A stretch of DNA of 64,000 nt from Chelydra serpentina. Lineage: Eukaryota > Chordata > Testudines > Chelydridae. The notes under the pieces were generated by a model. It was not told the origin of the DNA. It was given only the letters and a program-made list of their open reading frames with translations, and did no database searches. Made by a program: the position numbers and the translations under genes. The stretch spans positions 14,898,001 through 14,962,000 of the forward strand of contig JBAIAC010000033.1 in the NCBI GenBank assembly GCA_037349315.1. The letters are read 5' to 3'. Every line of letters starts with the position of its first letter. The first letter of the stretch is position 1. Positions 13,135 through 24,092 of the stretch are shown here, one piece after another.

Positions 13135-13367
13135 CAGGGCCGGCTCTAACGTTTTTGCCGCTCCAAGCGAAAAAAAACGAAACAACAAAAAAAAACCAAA
13201 CGCCGCCCCGCTGAAACAAAAAAAACAACCCCCCGCAACACCCGCCGAGACAACCCCTCTCCCAGGCCTCTCCCACCCAGAGCACCGGCGGGGAGTGCAG
13301 CATGCCTGCAGCCCCGCTGCCCTGGTGGGGAGGGCGGCCCGCCCGCGGCCCTGCTGCCCCGGCCCTG
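13135..13367. mobile_element. hAT-type MITE (CAGGGCCGGC family, copy 1)
   Basis: ATTATACT is duplicated at 13127-13134 and 13368-13375. Ends are CAGGGCCGGCTCTA and CCCGGCCCTG. The open frame spanning it at 13079-13555 is a by-product of GC-rich sequence. Same family as 18789-19056 and 24978-25197. Confidence 0.92.
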
Positions 13368-13375
13368 ATTATACT

Positions 13376-16300
13376 GCAGTCTATTTCCTACCATTTCCTC
13401 TTGTTATGACATGCCAATGTCAATCTTACACTTTCCCAAGAAATATACCCCCTTTTCTTTCCCACAATCACTTTTCTTCTCTGGCTTGCCTTCTGCTACC
13501 TGGATCAGAGAGAGCATATGCACACCTTACAGCAGCCTGTCTCCCACCTCCCTGACCTAGTCCCCAATGAATCTACCCCCTATGCTACCAGGATTAATTT
13601 CTTGCTGAATACAGAAGGCAAGGTACTTGGCAAGGTTGAATAAAGATGTGTCCCTGTTTGTCAGACATGGCTCCTTTCTCTGGTTGTAAGCTCTGCCTGA
13701 AAATGTTATGTCGCTTGTGTAAACGTCCTCTGTATTTGACTCTAACCTGTGAAATAGCAAACAAAGAACAGGATGGCTGTGACATGACCTTTAAAATTAT
13801 AGTTACCATATAAATTAATTATATAGGCCTGTTCTCTGGCAAATTCTAATTAGTTTGTCTCTTTAAACATCTGTCTCTCTGTGGTAAATTAGATCATGAA
13901 AATTAGTCAATCCATTTATGGTTGGCTGCCCTTGCTAGCAGAGATATGGAGGTGATGACTGACACTTGCATATAAAATTTTCTTCTCTTCTTGGTGTGGG
14001 GGGAGGTGCACGTTTCACTTGCTATGTTTTCCTAGAGGACATATGGCCTTTGCTTTGCTGTGAGAGCTTGGTGTTGAGAGGAAAGGAGGGGAAACTAGCC
14101 CCCTACCTCAATCTCCAGGAGTCTCAAAGTTCTAGATTGCACATAGCTTCTCTTTGAAATTTTAAAATGGTATAATTGGTATTGGCATATGTTGTTTCAG
14201 TCAGAAAATGTGCTTTCACGATTTCAGCCGAGTCACTTCCATTATTACGAGATCTTGCTCGGTTTCTTTAGAAATGAATGGTCAAGTTGGGGCACCTGTC
14301 AGACCCACCCAAACCTCTTCTGTGCATTCAGCTCTATATACAGGGGAGAAACACAGATAATAAATGAAAACTAACACTAGAGAGCAGAGATTGCTGCCAT
14401 GTTGGCCTCCTCTCAGACAAGGGGATGCAAAGTCGCAAAACATATTAAGATCATTATGCTTTTTAAAATGTGGCTTGACTGATCAGTATACTATATCATT
14501 TATATAATGACATTGTTTCTAACAGGCAATTAAATATTAAGATTTATTATAATACACACAAGAGGTCTTACTACCATTTTTATTTGCTCCCTGGTGGGAT
14601 ATATACAGATCCCTTATTAAAGTTTCCATTTAGAAAACCACTGGGACATATTGTAAGTATGTAACTGCTCCCCCACACTGCTACCAGCCAGCACTGTCTT
14701 TACACATACATGAGGCACACCTTTTTATCTCTAAACAGTCACTGACAAATGCAAACAGGTGACACATAGGCTGCTCGGCTGTGTGCTAAACAGGTGGAGC
14801 TAGAAAAATACTCCCGCTAGGAATAGTAAGTATCTTCGATTAGACCAGCACATTTCTTGAACAGAGTGGAGGTAAGTTTTATATACATTTTTTGGGGGTA
14901 TAAAATTGTGTTTAACATAGTAGAGGACAGTCTGATTAAGAACAGGCAAACAGGTAGTAGTTTAAAATGCATGTGTCTGTGCCTTCATATATTTTAACTA
15001 GCAGTTCCATTATTAGTCTGTTTTTGTTTTGAGCTTCACCCTTATTGCTGTAAGCTGATCTGTTTTGAAGCCCCCACCCCACCCCCAGTAGCTACATGTC
15101 AGTAGCTACATGTTTTTAGTGAAAACATGAAATAGCTGTTTGTGTACAGAGGGCATGTTGCTCTGTAAAGAGAAAAATCCTGTATGCCAAGCTTATTTCC
15201 TTAACTTCTCCACAAACAAAGCTTCCCTTCTCTTGAATACTTTATCACACAGCAACATCATGGTATTGTTTATAACCAAATGTACCCTAGGTGAAACGTG
15301 ACCATGTAAAGCCGATAGAAGCCTATTTAATGAGAAACCACCTTAAACTAATGTGAATAGACTCATTTATCAGGAGCAGCACTTTCCTCAAGAAACATGT
15401 ACTCTTTCCTGTTGGCAGAGAAGTAAGTAGTAGAGTAGGCATAATTATTTGGAGATGCCACAAACATGGCCACATTGACATAGATAATAATATGATCATA
15501 CAGATCATACCAGCAGTGCAAACAGCCAGTGGAGCTTCCCAGATTTTCATATTCTCTGTTCATCCCACTGTTTTACTCTTAAGTATCAAATGTAACCACA
15601 ACACAAGAGGCTCATAAAAAGAGAAGAACTGGCTGGAGTGCTTGCTGTGTAACCTGTTCCTTTGGTAACTTACAGTTCTCAGCAAAAAGGAGTTGTTCTT
15701 GTATTGCCTACTCTTAAAAATAATGCCAAGGAATCCCTTTCAAAACTATTTTGGATCTGCTGCTGGGTTCTAATTATATCCAGCGCCCTCCTAGATTGCT
15801 TATGCCTTCCTTTAGGGCACATGAATGTGAATGGAAGGGACTGAAAAGTGTGCTGCAGTGCTGAGAGCTTGATTTAAAAACATGTGAATGAAGGAGTTAT
15901 ACCAACTCCTAACTCTGTTAGGTTAGACGTCTTCTGTTTTTTAATGATTTTTAACATCCACAATTCTTCTTCCCCCTTTTGACATCTTCCCAAGAGATGA
16001 ACACAGGCTGAATTATTGTCTCAAAAGTCCTATATAAATGCAAATTAAACCCTGATAGCTTGTGAAGCTCTTTGGAATCTATATGCATATGGTACCACTG
16101 AAATGAGGGCATCTTTGGGATAGAGAGTAGCAGCTAACAAGCAATGCATAACATACAGAAGTGGGTGGGGAATTTTGGCCAAGGATCCAGGCAAACCCCA
16201 ATGTATGGAAATTCCATGGGATTTTTAATGTCCAGCTTGAGCAGACAATTTTGTTTTGAAAGCAAATGGCAAGGCAATCGGTTTTATTTACTAGAAGAAT

Positions 16301-17288
16301 GAAGGACTGAACTCACCCATCTAGGGTCTGAGCTGGTGGTTACAGAGAGCTGGGTGAAAACCTGGCCCCACTAAAGCCTATGGGAGTTTTGCCATTGATT
16401 CACTGAGGGCAGGATTTCATCCTCTGTGTATTTTAAATCTGACTTGGGCCACCAAACCATCACTTTAATCTGTCTCATCTCTGCCTTTTTTCCATTAATG
16501 GGTAAAGGTTTATATACATGTAATACATATATTTTAAAAATAACAAATACTGCCTATTGGATAAAAGAAAATAAACCTCGATAAAAAGTGTTTAAAGTAT
16601 TCGGTTTTTTAACTCCTTGAGGAATTTTGCTATTTATTTATTGTAAGGCGGAAGGTTGAGAACACCTTTTAAATATTTGTACAGGGAGGAGGGCAGGGCT
16701 GGGACTGACTATGAAAATAACTCTTGCTTCTCTTCAGGGTTAGGTTCATGCTTTCACAGTAAACACATCCTGGAAATATTTGAATACTGGGTTTATCTTG
16801 TAGGGTGAGAGGTGGGAGTGATATGCACTTTAACTTGACCAAGGAAGAACTTTTCCTTGTCAAGGATTGATTGGAATGTATTTTTCTTTTATTTACTGTT
16901 AAGGACTCCTGGCCCTGTTCCCAGCCATTTGCAAATTGTTAATTACAAGCTATATGGTGAAGCAGGGGTAAAAAGCAGTCTGTATTGTGTGGCAGCTTAT
17001 CCAAACAGGTATTCTGCAAATTCCTTTATTGGAAGATGTATATTTTTAATCTTGTGCTAGCTCTGACCTTTGTTCAGTGGAGGGCGGTAGCTATTTACAG
17101 TAAGTTTTAGCAAACTACACAAAGTGAGATGACGTAGAATAGTTTCCTACATTTCCAAACGTGCTGCTGCTGATAATAATACTTTGCACTTCTGTTGCAT
17201 CTGTCTTCTGAGGTCCTTATACACACATACTTTTTTCTCACAACAGCAGTCTGTTAGGAATAAAGGGTAGCATTACTATTAGTGTCTT
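13376..17288. other. Gene-free stretch
   Basis: No coding exon was recognised. Positions 16349-16424 carry a possible ancient amniote repeat. A strong donor-like GAG|GTAAGT at 14869-14877 follows a segment with CAGGTG E-boxes, noted as a speculative 5' UTR exon. Confidence 0.45.
16349..16424. repeat. Possible ancient amniote interspersed repeat
   Basis: The wording GCCTATGGGAGTTTTGCCAT followed by GGCAGGATTTCATCC resembles an old repeat widespread in reptile genomes. I do not assert the family name. Degraded and short. Confidence 0.35.
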
Positions 17289-17318
17289 ACTTTAGTGCAC
17301 GCCAGCAGGGTCCATATG

Positions 17319-18205
17319 CAGTGATGAGCTGCCAAAATTTTAACAACTGGTTCCCTCCTCACCCACAAGGGGGCCGTGGCCCGCCCCTGCCCCCTGGGGA
17401 CTCTTGCCCCATCGAACCCCCCGAGTTCCTTGACGCCCCATTCAACCCCTCCTCGCATTCCTGATGGCCCCTTGGAACCCCTGCCCCATCCAACCACCCC
17501 TTCTCTCTGTCCCCTGACTGCCCCTGGAACCCCTGCCCCTGACTGCCTCCCACCACCCCATCCAACCCCTGCCCCTGCCTGACTGCCCCCCCGGACCCTT
17601 GCCCCCATTCAATCCCCCTGTTTCCCACCCTCTGACTGCCTCGAGCTGGGGCGGGGAGCGGTTCCCCTGCGTGCCCCATCCCTCCAGGTTACCTGCTGCA
17701 GCATGGGTGGCCCTCCTCGTTCCTCCCCGCCCCAGTTCACCTCCGTCTCCACCTCCCTGGGCCCTAGTGCAAAGCCGCCGCTTGCTCCTCAGCCCTCCCA
17801 GGCTTCTCACGCGAACAGCTGATTCGCGGAAAACCGGGGGCGGGAGTGGGGGAGGGAGAGAAGCTGGGCGGAGCGTTCAGGGGAGGAGGCGGAGTGGAAG
17901 TGAGCTGGGGCCGGAGGTGGGGTGGGGAGCTGCTGGTGAGTGCACCCACCAAATTTTCCCCATGGGTGCTCCAGCCCCAGAGCACCCTCGGAGTTGGCGC
18001 CTAAGGCGCTACTTTTGGATAATGTGCTCGGGGAGTGGCTGCTCCCCCTGGCCCCCTCCCTCAGCTATGCTCCTGTACTTCAGCTTACCAGTTGTTAAAT
18101 TTAGAAGCCCTTTTAGAACCGGTTGTACCACGTGGGACAACCAGTTCTAAAAGGGCTTCTAAATTTAACAACCGGTTCCCGCGAACCGGCTCCAGCTCAC
18201 CACTG
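17319..18205. mobile_element. hAT-type element, 887 bp, with 8-bp target duplication
   Basis: TCCATATG at 17311-17318 is repeated exactly at 18206-18213. The ends are CAGTGATGAGCTG and CAGCTCACCACTG, an almost perfect inverted pair. The interior has a C-rich block (17360-17650), a GC-rich middle and a strong hairpin at 18091-18172. The long frames here, for example 17599-18150, are compositional and encode nothing recognisable. Confidence 0.93.
18091..18172. repeat. Long hairpin (36-bp arms) inside the hAT element
   Basis: The arm at 18091-18126 is the reverse complement of 18137-18172 with one mismatch, around a 10-base centre ACCACGTGGG. The arms contain AGAAGCCCTTTTAGAACC and its complement. 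RNA from this region would fold into a stable stem. Confidence 0.9.
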
Positions 18206-18291
18206 TCCATATGGGCCAGTCAGTGCACAACACCGGTGCACATTAGAATTTACACCTCTCTAGTGCAGACTAATGCACCATGTGGATAAGC

Positions 18292-18780
18292 TCCCAGAGA
18301 GGGATGACCTGTCTTCCTAACACACTAGTCCCAATTGCACTTGTTGAGTATCTAGGCATTTTTAAAATACTAGTAATTTTAGAGATTTATGCACAAGAGA
18401 ATGTATATTTAAAAAGAGGGAAAGTTTTACAGAGGACTGCAAGGTAGCTTGGCAGAAGATGTGGAAGCATTAATTTAATCACAAACTAAACTTTAGGAAG
18501 GAGTCATAGTCAATCCGAAGATTTTTAAAAATGTTAGGGTTTTAAAAAAAAATACATAGTCCCTTTCACCTAATACCTCTCAATGGAAACTTTTCTGAGG
18601 AATTGCTTGCTGTGCGATCCTATTTTTTTCCCCCCCTTCCTCATCCCCAAAAGTATTTTGCTGGTCTTTATGAGCACCTGGGTGGATGAGGACTTCTAAT
18701 ATCTAGGTAAAGCCTTTTACTGCACTTCCTTCCCTTCTGCTCTAGCTGCTTGTAAGACTCTGCACTCCTTCATGTCATAG
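18292..18780. other. Gene-free stretch
   Basis: AT-rich sequence with no exon, RNA gene or repeat I can name. Confidence 0.5.
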
Positions 18781-18788
18781 CATAGAGG

Positions 18789-19056
18789 CAGGGGTGGCTC
18801 TGTTTTTTGCCGCCCCAAGCACGGGAGTCACGTGGCTTTCGGTGGCAAGCCTGCAGGCGTTCCAATGGTCACACAGATTTGGTGGCGTTTCTGCGGGTGA
18901 TCCGCCGGTCCTGTGCCTTCGGCGTGTCCGCCGCCGAATTGCCACCGAAGGCTGGCAGGACCAGTGGACCTCCCGCAGAAATGCCACCGAAGGCTGCCCC
19001 CCCACAGCTTACCGCCTCAGGCAGGCTTGCTGCACTGGTGCCTGGAGCCGCCCCTG
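18789..19056. mobile_element. hAT-type MITE (CAGGGCCGGC family, copy 2)
   Basis: CATAGAGG is duplicated at 18781-18788 and 19057-19064. Ends are CAGGGGTGGCTCTG and GGAGCCGCCCCTG. The phrases TTTTGCCGCCCCAAGC and GTGCCTGGAGCCG are shared with the 24978-25197 copy. Confidence 0.92.
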
Positions 19057-19064
19057 CATAGAGG

Positions 19065-21062
19065 ATAGGTGAATTTGTTTCTGGAGTGTCAAGCCTGCAC
19101 ACAGCATAGAAATCATGCTGCTAGTTCTGAATGTCTCGTCTCATCTTATCTCTGAGGCCTTAATGTCATGACCACATTTTATCATGTTTTAAAACGTGAG
19201 TGTGGAAAGTTGATTTGGCTGACCCAAAGCTGACCATGACTTTGTGCTGAGTGTAGAGGTGGAGAATTTGTATCAGCTGTTCATCAATCCTGACCCTAGG
19301 ATTCCATCATGAGTAGCTGAAATGACGCAGAACAGGAGTGGTGGTTGGGGGAAATTTTCAATGGCACAAATGACAGCTGGGCACCAAACTCCAGTTTAAA
19401 AGTCAGTGGCCATGAAGCACCTACCTGCCACTTGTGCCTTTGAAAAATCTTCCCTCTTGTCTGCGCTGACCACAGTGTCATGGGGTCTGTACTTTGTTGG
19501 CTAACTAAACTCATCACAGTCATGTTCTGTTTACAGAATGAAATTTTGCAATAAAGCCTAAGCCTCAGAGATATTTACATTCCTACCTTTAGTGGTGGTG
19601 GTTGATGCCCACACACTGGAGGTCTGGAGTTTGTTCCAAACCTCAAGTTGTGCAGTAGAGACTAAGGACTGAATTGATGCTATGCTATTGAGGACAGTTG
19701 TACTGCGAAGAATATAGTTGAAATGCTATGGACTTAATGAAGTGAGTAACCTTAGAGCTTTGTGTAATTTGAGCAGTAAATAGTATTATAGTTCTAATAA
19801 TAATATTATTTGCAGCCCAAATTGCACATTTTGCAAGAAAAATGTATTTCATTTTATGGTCTTTCTTTTCATATTTTGATACCTTTTCTCCCCTGGTAAT
19901 TGGTAATTTTTTTGTGCTAGATTTCTCTTGCTTTTGGAAGAGTTACTCAGGCTTCTTTTTAGATGTTTTCTTTTACAATCTGCATAAGGCAGCAAGATAC
20001 TGGCTTTGGGGAAGGGGAGATCAGTAGCTACTCAAACAGGAAACTACTAGCGCACAATCCCCATATGTCTTTTTCACATACACTGAATTTTTCCTGGAAT
20101 TGACATGCTTGGTTTAAGAATTGTTTTGTACAGTCTAGGCATTTTGAAACACCTAATTTTCACTTCAGATTTTAAATCTATACTTTTTTTCTTTTAAAAT
20201 CCCCAAAGGGGGTAAGACTAGAAATTTTAAATTCTAGTGACTGATACAGTAGTAGTGTTTAGCAGTGTATTCAAACACCTAGGTTTAGTGGTAGTTTGAA
20301 CAGTTTTACCAATCATTTAATAAATTACAAAAATACCTGAAAATTGTCTTCTAGTTCATTACAAACTCAAAAATGATCTTTTTTCATGGAAAATTGTTGC
20401 TCAGATATGTTTTTAAGTGGAAAAACAGGCTGTTTTGGAGGAAAAAATAGCTTTGCATAAGAAACATAGGCAGTCACATTCATTTGCATGTATTCCATGT
20501 GAAAATACGAATTCTTCAAAATTTTGTGTAAAGTGAAATCTTGGAAAATAAAAGTTTTAATGATAGGCAGTTCTAGTGTTTTGCTTTTTGGTTAGCTGTC
20601 TATTTTGTGTGTTGTAATGTCCACATGTGCTTTTCAAAGAACACCATATTTTCTAAGGGATCTCAAACTAGCTTCTAAAACTGCATCCACAGGTGAGGTT
20701 TCTTTTAATACACGTTTTTGGGCACACATGAACCTGGATTTGCCAGTTACACCCTCACATCCTAGTGTTTTCATACAAGAAGGTAGATATAGAGAATTTG
20801 GGGTTCAGTTTGACGTGGCCTTTGAAAATTTGACCATGCATGTACAATTTAAGTCCCAAATTAGTTTTAAAGGCCTAGTACAGATACATTCAACCTACTT
20901 AAAATGCCCTTTATATACAGATATAGGTTACACTGGTCTACAATTTTTGAGAGGTCGTCTGCTTCAGAGATAAAATGTGCTATTTAGTCTGTATTTTGAT
21001 GTGCTGAATTCAAATATAACAATTAAAACAACCGATTGGCTACTGTTTCTAAGATATTTAAG
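19065..21062. other. Gene-free stretch
   Basis: No exon recognised. The 122-codon frame at 20605-20973 (+) resembles no family I know and has no splice or coding context. Confidence 0.5.
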
Positions 21063-21255
21063 GTTTCAGTGTAGTAGCCGTGTTAGTCTGTGTCAGCAAA
21101 ACGAAAATAAGAAAGAAAAACTTGTAGCACCTTAGAGACTAACAAATTTATTTCAGCATAAGCTGAAATGTGGGTTCTAACCCACGAAAGCTTATGCTGA
21201 AATAAATTTGTTAGTCTCTAAGGTGCTACAAATTTTTCTTTCTTATTTTCGTTTT
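21063..21255. mobile_element. Penelope-like element tails, head to head
   Basis: A minus-oriented Penelope 3' tail (21065-21164) meets a plus-oriented copy of the same tail (21189-21255). The tail block TTTGTTAGTCTCTAAGGTGC is the same as that following the GIY-YIG frame at 25620-26224. The arms 21098-21164 and 21189-21255 pair over 67 bases with one mismatch, leaving a 24-base centre that contains GTGGGTTCTAACCCAC. Confidence 0.85.
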
Positions 21256-21480
21256 AAGATATTTAAGTTTTTACGTTTTATGTCTATGTATATTGTGTAG
21301 ATAGTGGAGTTTTAATAATAAATTGTAAACCTAGGTCTTTTCATGTGTTTATGGTTGCTTTACATGATACTATTTCTCCTGTCCTGTTTATGTAACACTT
21401 TAAAAATCAGCAAAGGGGTTACATAAATAAAATGTATTATGAAACAAAAGGCAAAAAACTATTATGTCCATAGTTTAGTC

Positions 21481-23175
21481 CTATTCAGTGTCTACTCGGC
21501 GCTTCTTGACTTGTCTCTTGTATTCATTAAATGGAGCATCTCTTGTCACTTTCCAGCAATAGTCTGCAAGCATTGATGGGCTCCATTTGCCCTGATAGCG
21601 TTTCTCCATTGTTGCAATGTCCTGGTGAAATCGCTCGCCGTGCTCGTCGCTCACTGCTCCGCAGTTCGGTGGGAAAAAATCTAGATGAGAGTGCAAAAAA
21701 TGTATCTTTAGTGACATCTTGCAACCAAGGCTTTTGTATGCCTTGAGGAGGTTTTCCACCAACAACCTGTAGTTGTCTGCCTTGTTGTTTCCAAGAAAAT
21801 TGATTGCCACTAACTGGAAGGCTTGCCATGCCTTTTTTTCCTTGCCATGCAGTGCCTGGTCAAATGCATCATCTCGAAGAAGTTCATGAATCTGAGGACC
21901 AACAAAGACACCTTCCTTTATCTTAGCTTCACTTAACCTTGGAAATTTTCCACGGAGGTACTTGAAAGCTGCTTGTGTTTTGTCAATGGCCTTGACAAAG
22001 TTCTTCATCAGACCCAGCTTGATGTGTAAGGGTGGTAACAAAATCTTCCTTGATTCAACAAGTGGTGGATGCTGAACACTTTTCCTCCCAGGCTCCAATG
22101 ACTGTCGGAGTGGCCAATCTTTCTTGATGTAGTGGGAATCTCTTGCACGACTATCCCATTCGCAGAGAAAACAGCAGTACTTTGTGTATCCAGTCTGCAG
22201 ACCAAGCAAGAGAGCAACAACCTTCAAATCGCCACAAAGCTGCCACTGATGTTGGTCATAGTTTATGCACCTCAAAAGTTGTTTCATGTTGTCATAGGTT
22301 TCCTTCATATGGACTGCATGACCAACTGGAATTGATGGCAAAACATTGCCATTATGCAGTAAAACAGCTTTAAGACTCGTCTTCGATGAATCAATGAACA
22401 GTCACCACTCATCTGGATCGTGAACGATGTTGAGGGCTGCCATCACACCATCGATGTTGTTGCAGGCTACAAGATCACCTTCCATGAAGAAGAATGGGAC
22501 AAGATCCTTTTGACGGTCACGGAACATGGAAACCCTACCATCACCTGCCAGGAGATTCCACTGCTGTAGTCTGGAGCCCAAAAGCTCTGCCTTACTCTTG
22601 GGTAGTTCCAAATCCCTGACAAGGTCATTCAGTTCACCTTGTGTTATGAGGTGTGGTTCAGCGGAGGAGGATGGGAGAAAATGTGGGTCCTGTGACATTG
22701 ATGGTTCAGGACCAGAAGTTTCATCCTCTTCCTCTTCCTCGTCTGACTCAAGTGAGAATGATTCTGGTGCATCAGGAACCAGCAGTCCTTCTCCGTGGGG
22801 TACTGGGCGTATAGCTGATGGAATGTTTGGATAATGCACAGTCCACTTTTTCTTCTTTGACACACCTTTCCCAACTGGAGGCACCATGCAGAAGTAACAA
22901 TTGCTGGTATGATCTCTTGGCTCTCTCCAAATCATTGGCACTGCAAAAGGCATAGATTTCCTTTTCCTGTTCAACCATTGGCGAAGATTTGTTGCACAAG
23001 TGTTGCAGCATATGTGTGGGGCCCACCTCTTGTCCTGATCTCCAATTTTGCAGCCAAAAGAAAGGTGATAGGCTTTCTTAACCATAGTGGTTATAGTGCG
23101 CTTTTGTGATGCAAAAGTCACTTCACCACAAACATAGCAGAAGTTATCTGCACTGTTCACACAAGTACGAGGCAT
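21481..23175 (-). pseudogene. Unclassified mobile-element protein, one internal stop
   Basis: Reading minus from ATG at 23175, a single frame of 565 codons runs to 21481, interrupted only by TGA at 22402-22404. Twenty open codons (LFIDSSKTSLK...) link the halves in the same frame, so there is no frameshift. The N-terminal part has paired cysteines (CYVCGEV, then CCNTC, then CYFCMVPP) suggesting zinc binding, followed by an acidic stretch (SDEEEEEDE). The C-terminal part has CGDLKVVALLLG, CCFLCEWDSR, LPPLHIKLGLMKNFVKA and AVSDEHGERFHQDIATMEKR, which look like a transposase core by conserved acidic, Cys and His blocks. I know this type of sequence as a multicopy element-like ORF scattered across animals, but cannot place it in a named superfamily. 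TGG TGA CTG suggests CGA (Arg) mutated to TGA by CpG decay. Confidence 0.75.
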
Positions 23176-23620
23176 CTCTGCTCACTTTGGCTAAACAGAA
23201 ATGTGTCCCTTTGCAAAATCAAACAGTGACAAATAAGAGAGCACGACACTGTATGATTTCTAGAGCTGATATAGGGCAATTTGTTCAGCAGAGTGATGTA
23301 AGCTTCGTTATGATTGCATCATCCATGACTTCTAGGAATAACATGATGCAATTCATATCATGTATGATGCAATACCAGCTTCAGATTGCATCATTCATTG
23401 TTTTGCCTAAAAAGCAAGGACTGTCCAAACCCAGCCATAGATTTTATTCATAGATCCAGTCAAAGATGTATTTTAGTCATTTCTGGTTTAAATTGAGATC
23501 CCTTCCCTTTATAACTCACTTATCCTCTGCCATTCCCAAGTCAAGGGTCGTATATACTGACCCAATAGCATGTCTTGAAAACTAGAGCCAATCAACAATT
23601 TTAAGCATCATTTTCATTTT
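23176..23620 (-). other. Upstream flank of the unclassified element
   Basis: This lies upstream of the minus-strand frame and probably belongs to the same element. It carries four copies of a 10-mer at 23313-23394. No terminal inverted repeat could be found between this flank and 21256-21480. Confidence 0.45.
23313..23394. promoter_or_regulatory. Cluster of four ATTGCATCAT sites (C/EBP-ATF-like)
   Basis: ATTGCATCAT occurs at 23313-23322 and 23385-23394, and its exact complement ATGATGCAAT at 23343-23352 and 23364-23373. The core TTGCATCA is the known C/EBP-ATF composite (amino-acid-response) element, as in the CHOP promoter. The cluster lies 138-219 bp upstream of the ATG at 23175. Transposase-binding repeats are an alternative reading. 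Confidence 0.6.
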
Positions 23621-24006
23621 CAGTGACCCAGAATTAGTAAAGTTTGACTACATTTATTTCAGAAGCATTTTGGCTGTAGAGCAGTGATCTGTGACCCTAC
23701 GTACTGAATGCTGCTAACAGTGTTCCCATCATACCTTATAAAAAGGGTAGTGAGGTTTTATATTAATTATGGACTTCTGCATCAAGATCATGGATGGAAA
23801 GTGTTGGAGAGACTGTTTGGATAATCTGCCTTCAATGACTAATGAAGAAAACAAACTATTTAAGCAATGCTTAAGTTGAGAGGATAGGTCAGTCTGCAGA
23901 GAACATCCAAAGGAGCATCTCCTGAAACTCCCGCCAAATTCATTTTGCATAAGACATGGAGCACTTATTGTTAAGCTGTTTTTAAAAGAGCCTGGTATGG
24001 TGTGTA

Positions 24007-24031
24007 CGCACACACACACACACACGCACGC
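24007..24031. repeat. (CA)n microsatellite
   Basis: A CA run grading into CGCACGCGTGC at its right end. Confidence 0.85.
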
Positions 24032-24092
24032 GTGCAATATAGTTTGATTGTTTATAATAATAATAAATACAAATAAATGGAGATATGCCAAT

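Larger units (their letters stand above)
17289..18291. repeat. Older repeat split by a hAT insertion
   Basis: The left piece (to 17318) and right piece (from 18214) together read like the body of the repeat at 10445-10715: TTTAGTGCACGCCAGC on the left, then GGGCCAGTCAGTGCACAAC and GTGGATAAGCTC on the right. The 17319-18205 element sits between them. Confidence 0.7.

Noticed and set aside
13079..13555. 158-codon + strand frame
   Set aside because: It runs through a hAT MITE with exact duplications at 13127 and 13368, and the translation is low-complexity Pro/Lys.
17599..18150. 183-codon + strand frame
   Set aside because: It is GC/C-rich transposon interior (17319-18205), has frames open on both strands, and shows no domain.
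20605..20973. 122-codon + strand frame
   Set aside because: It has no recognisable domain, no splice context and ordinary AT content. A frame of this length is expected by chance in 64 kb.
22339..22341. Possible independent start of the downstream half of the element frame
   Set aside because: The codon is TTG, not ATG, and twenty open codons connect it in phase to the upstream half, so it is one interrupted frame.
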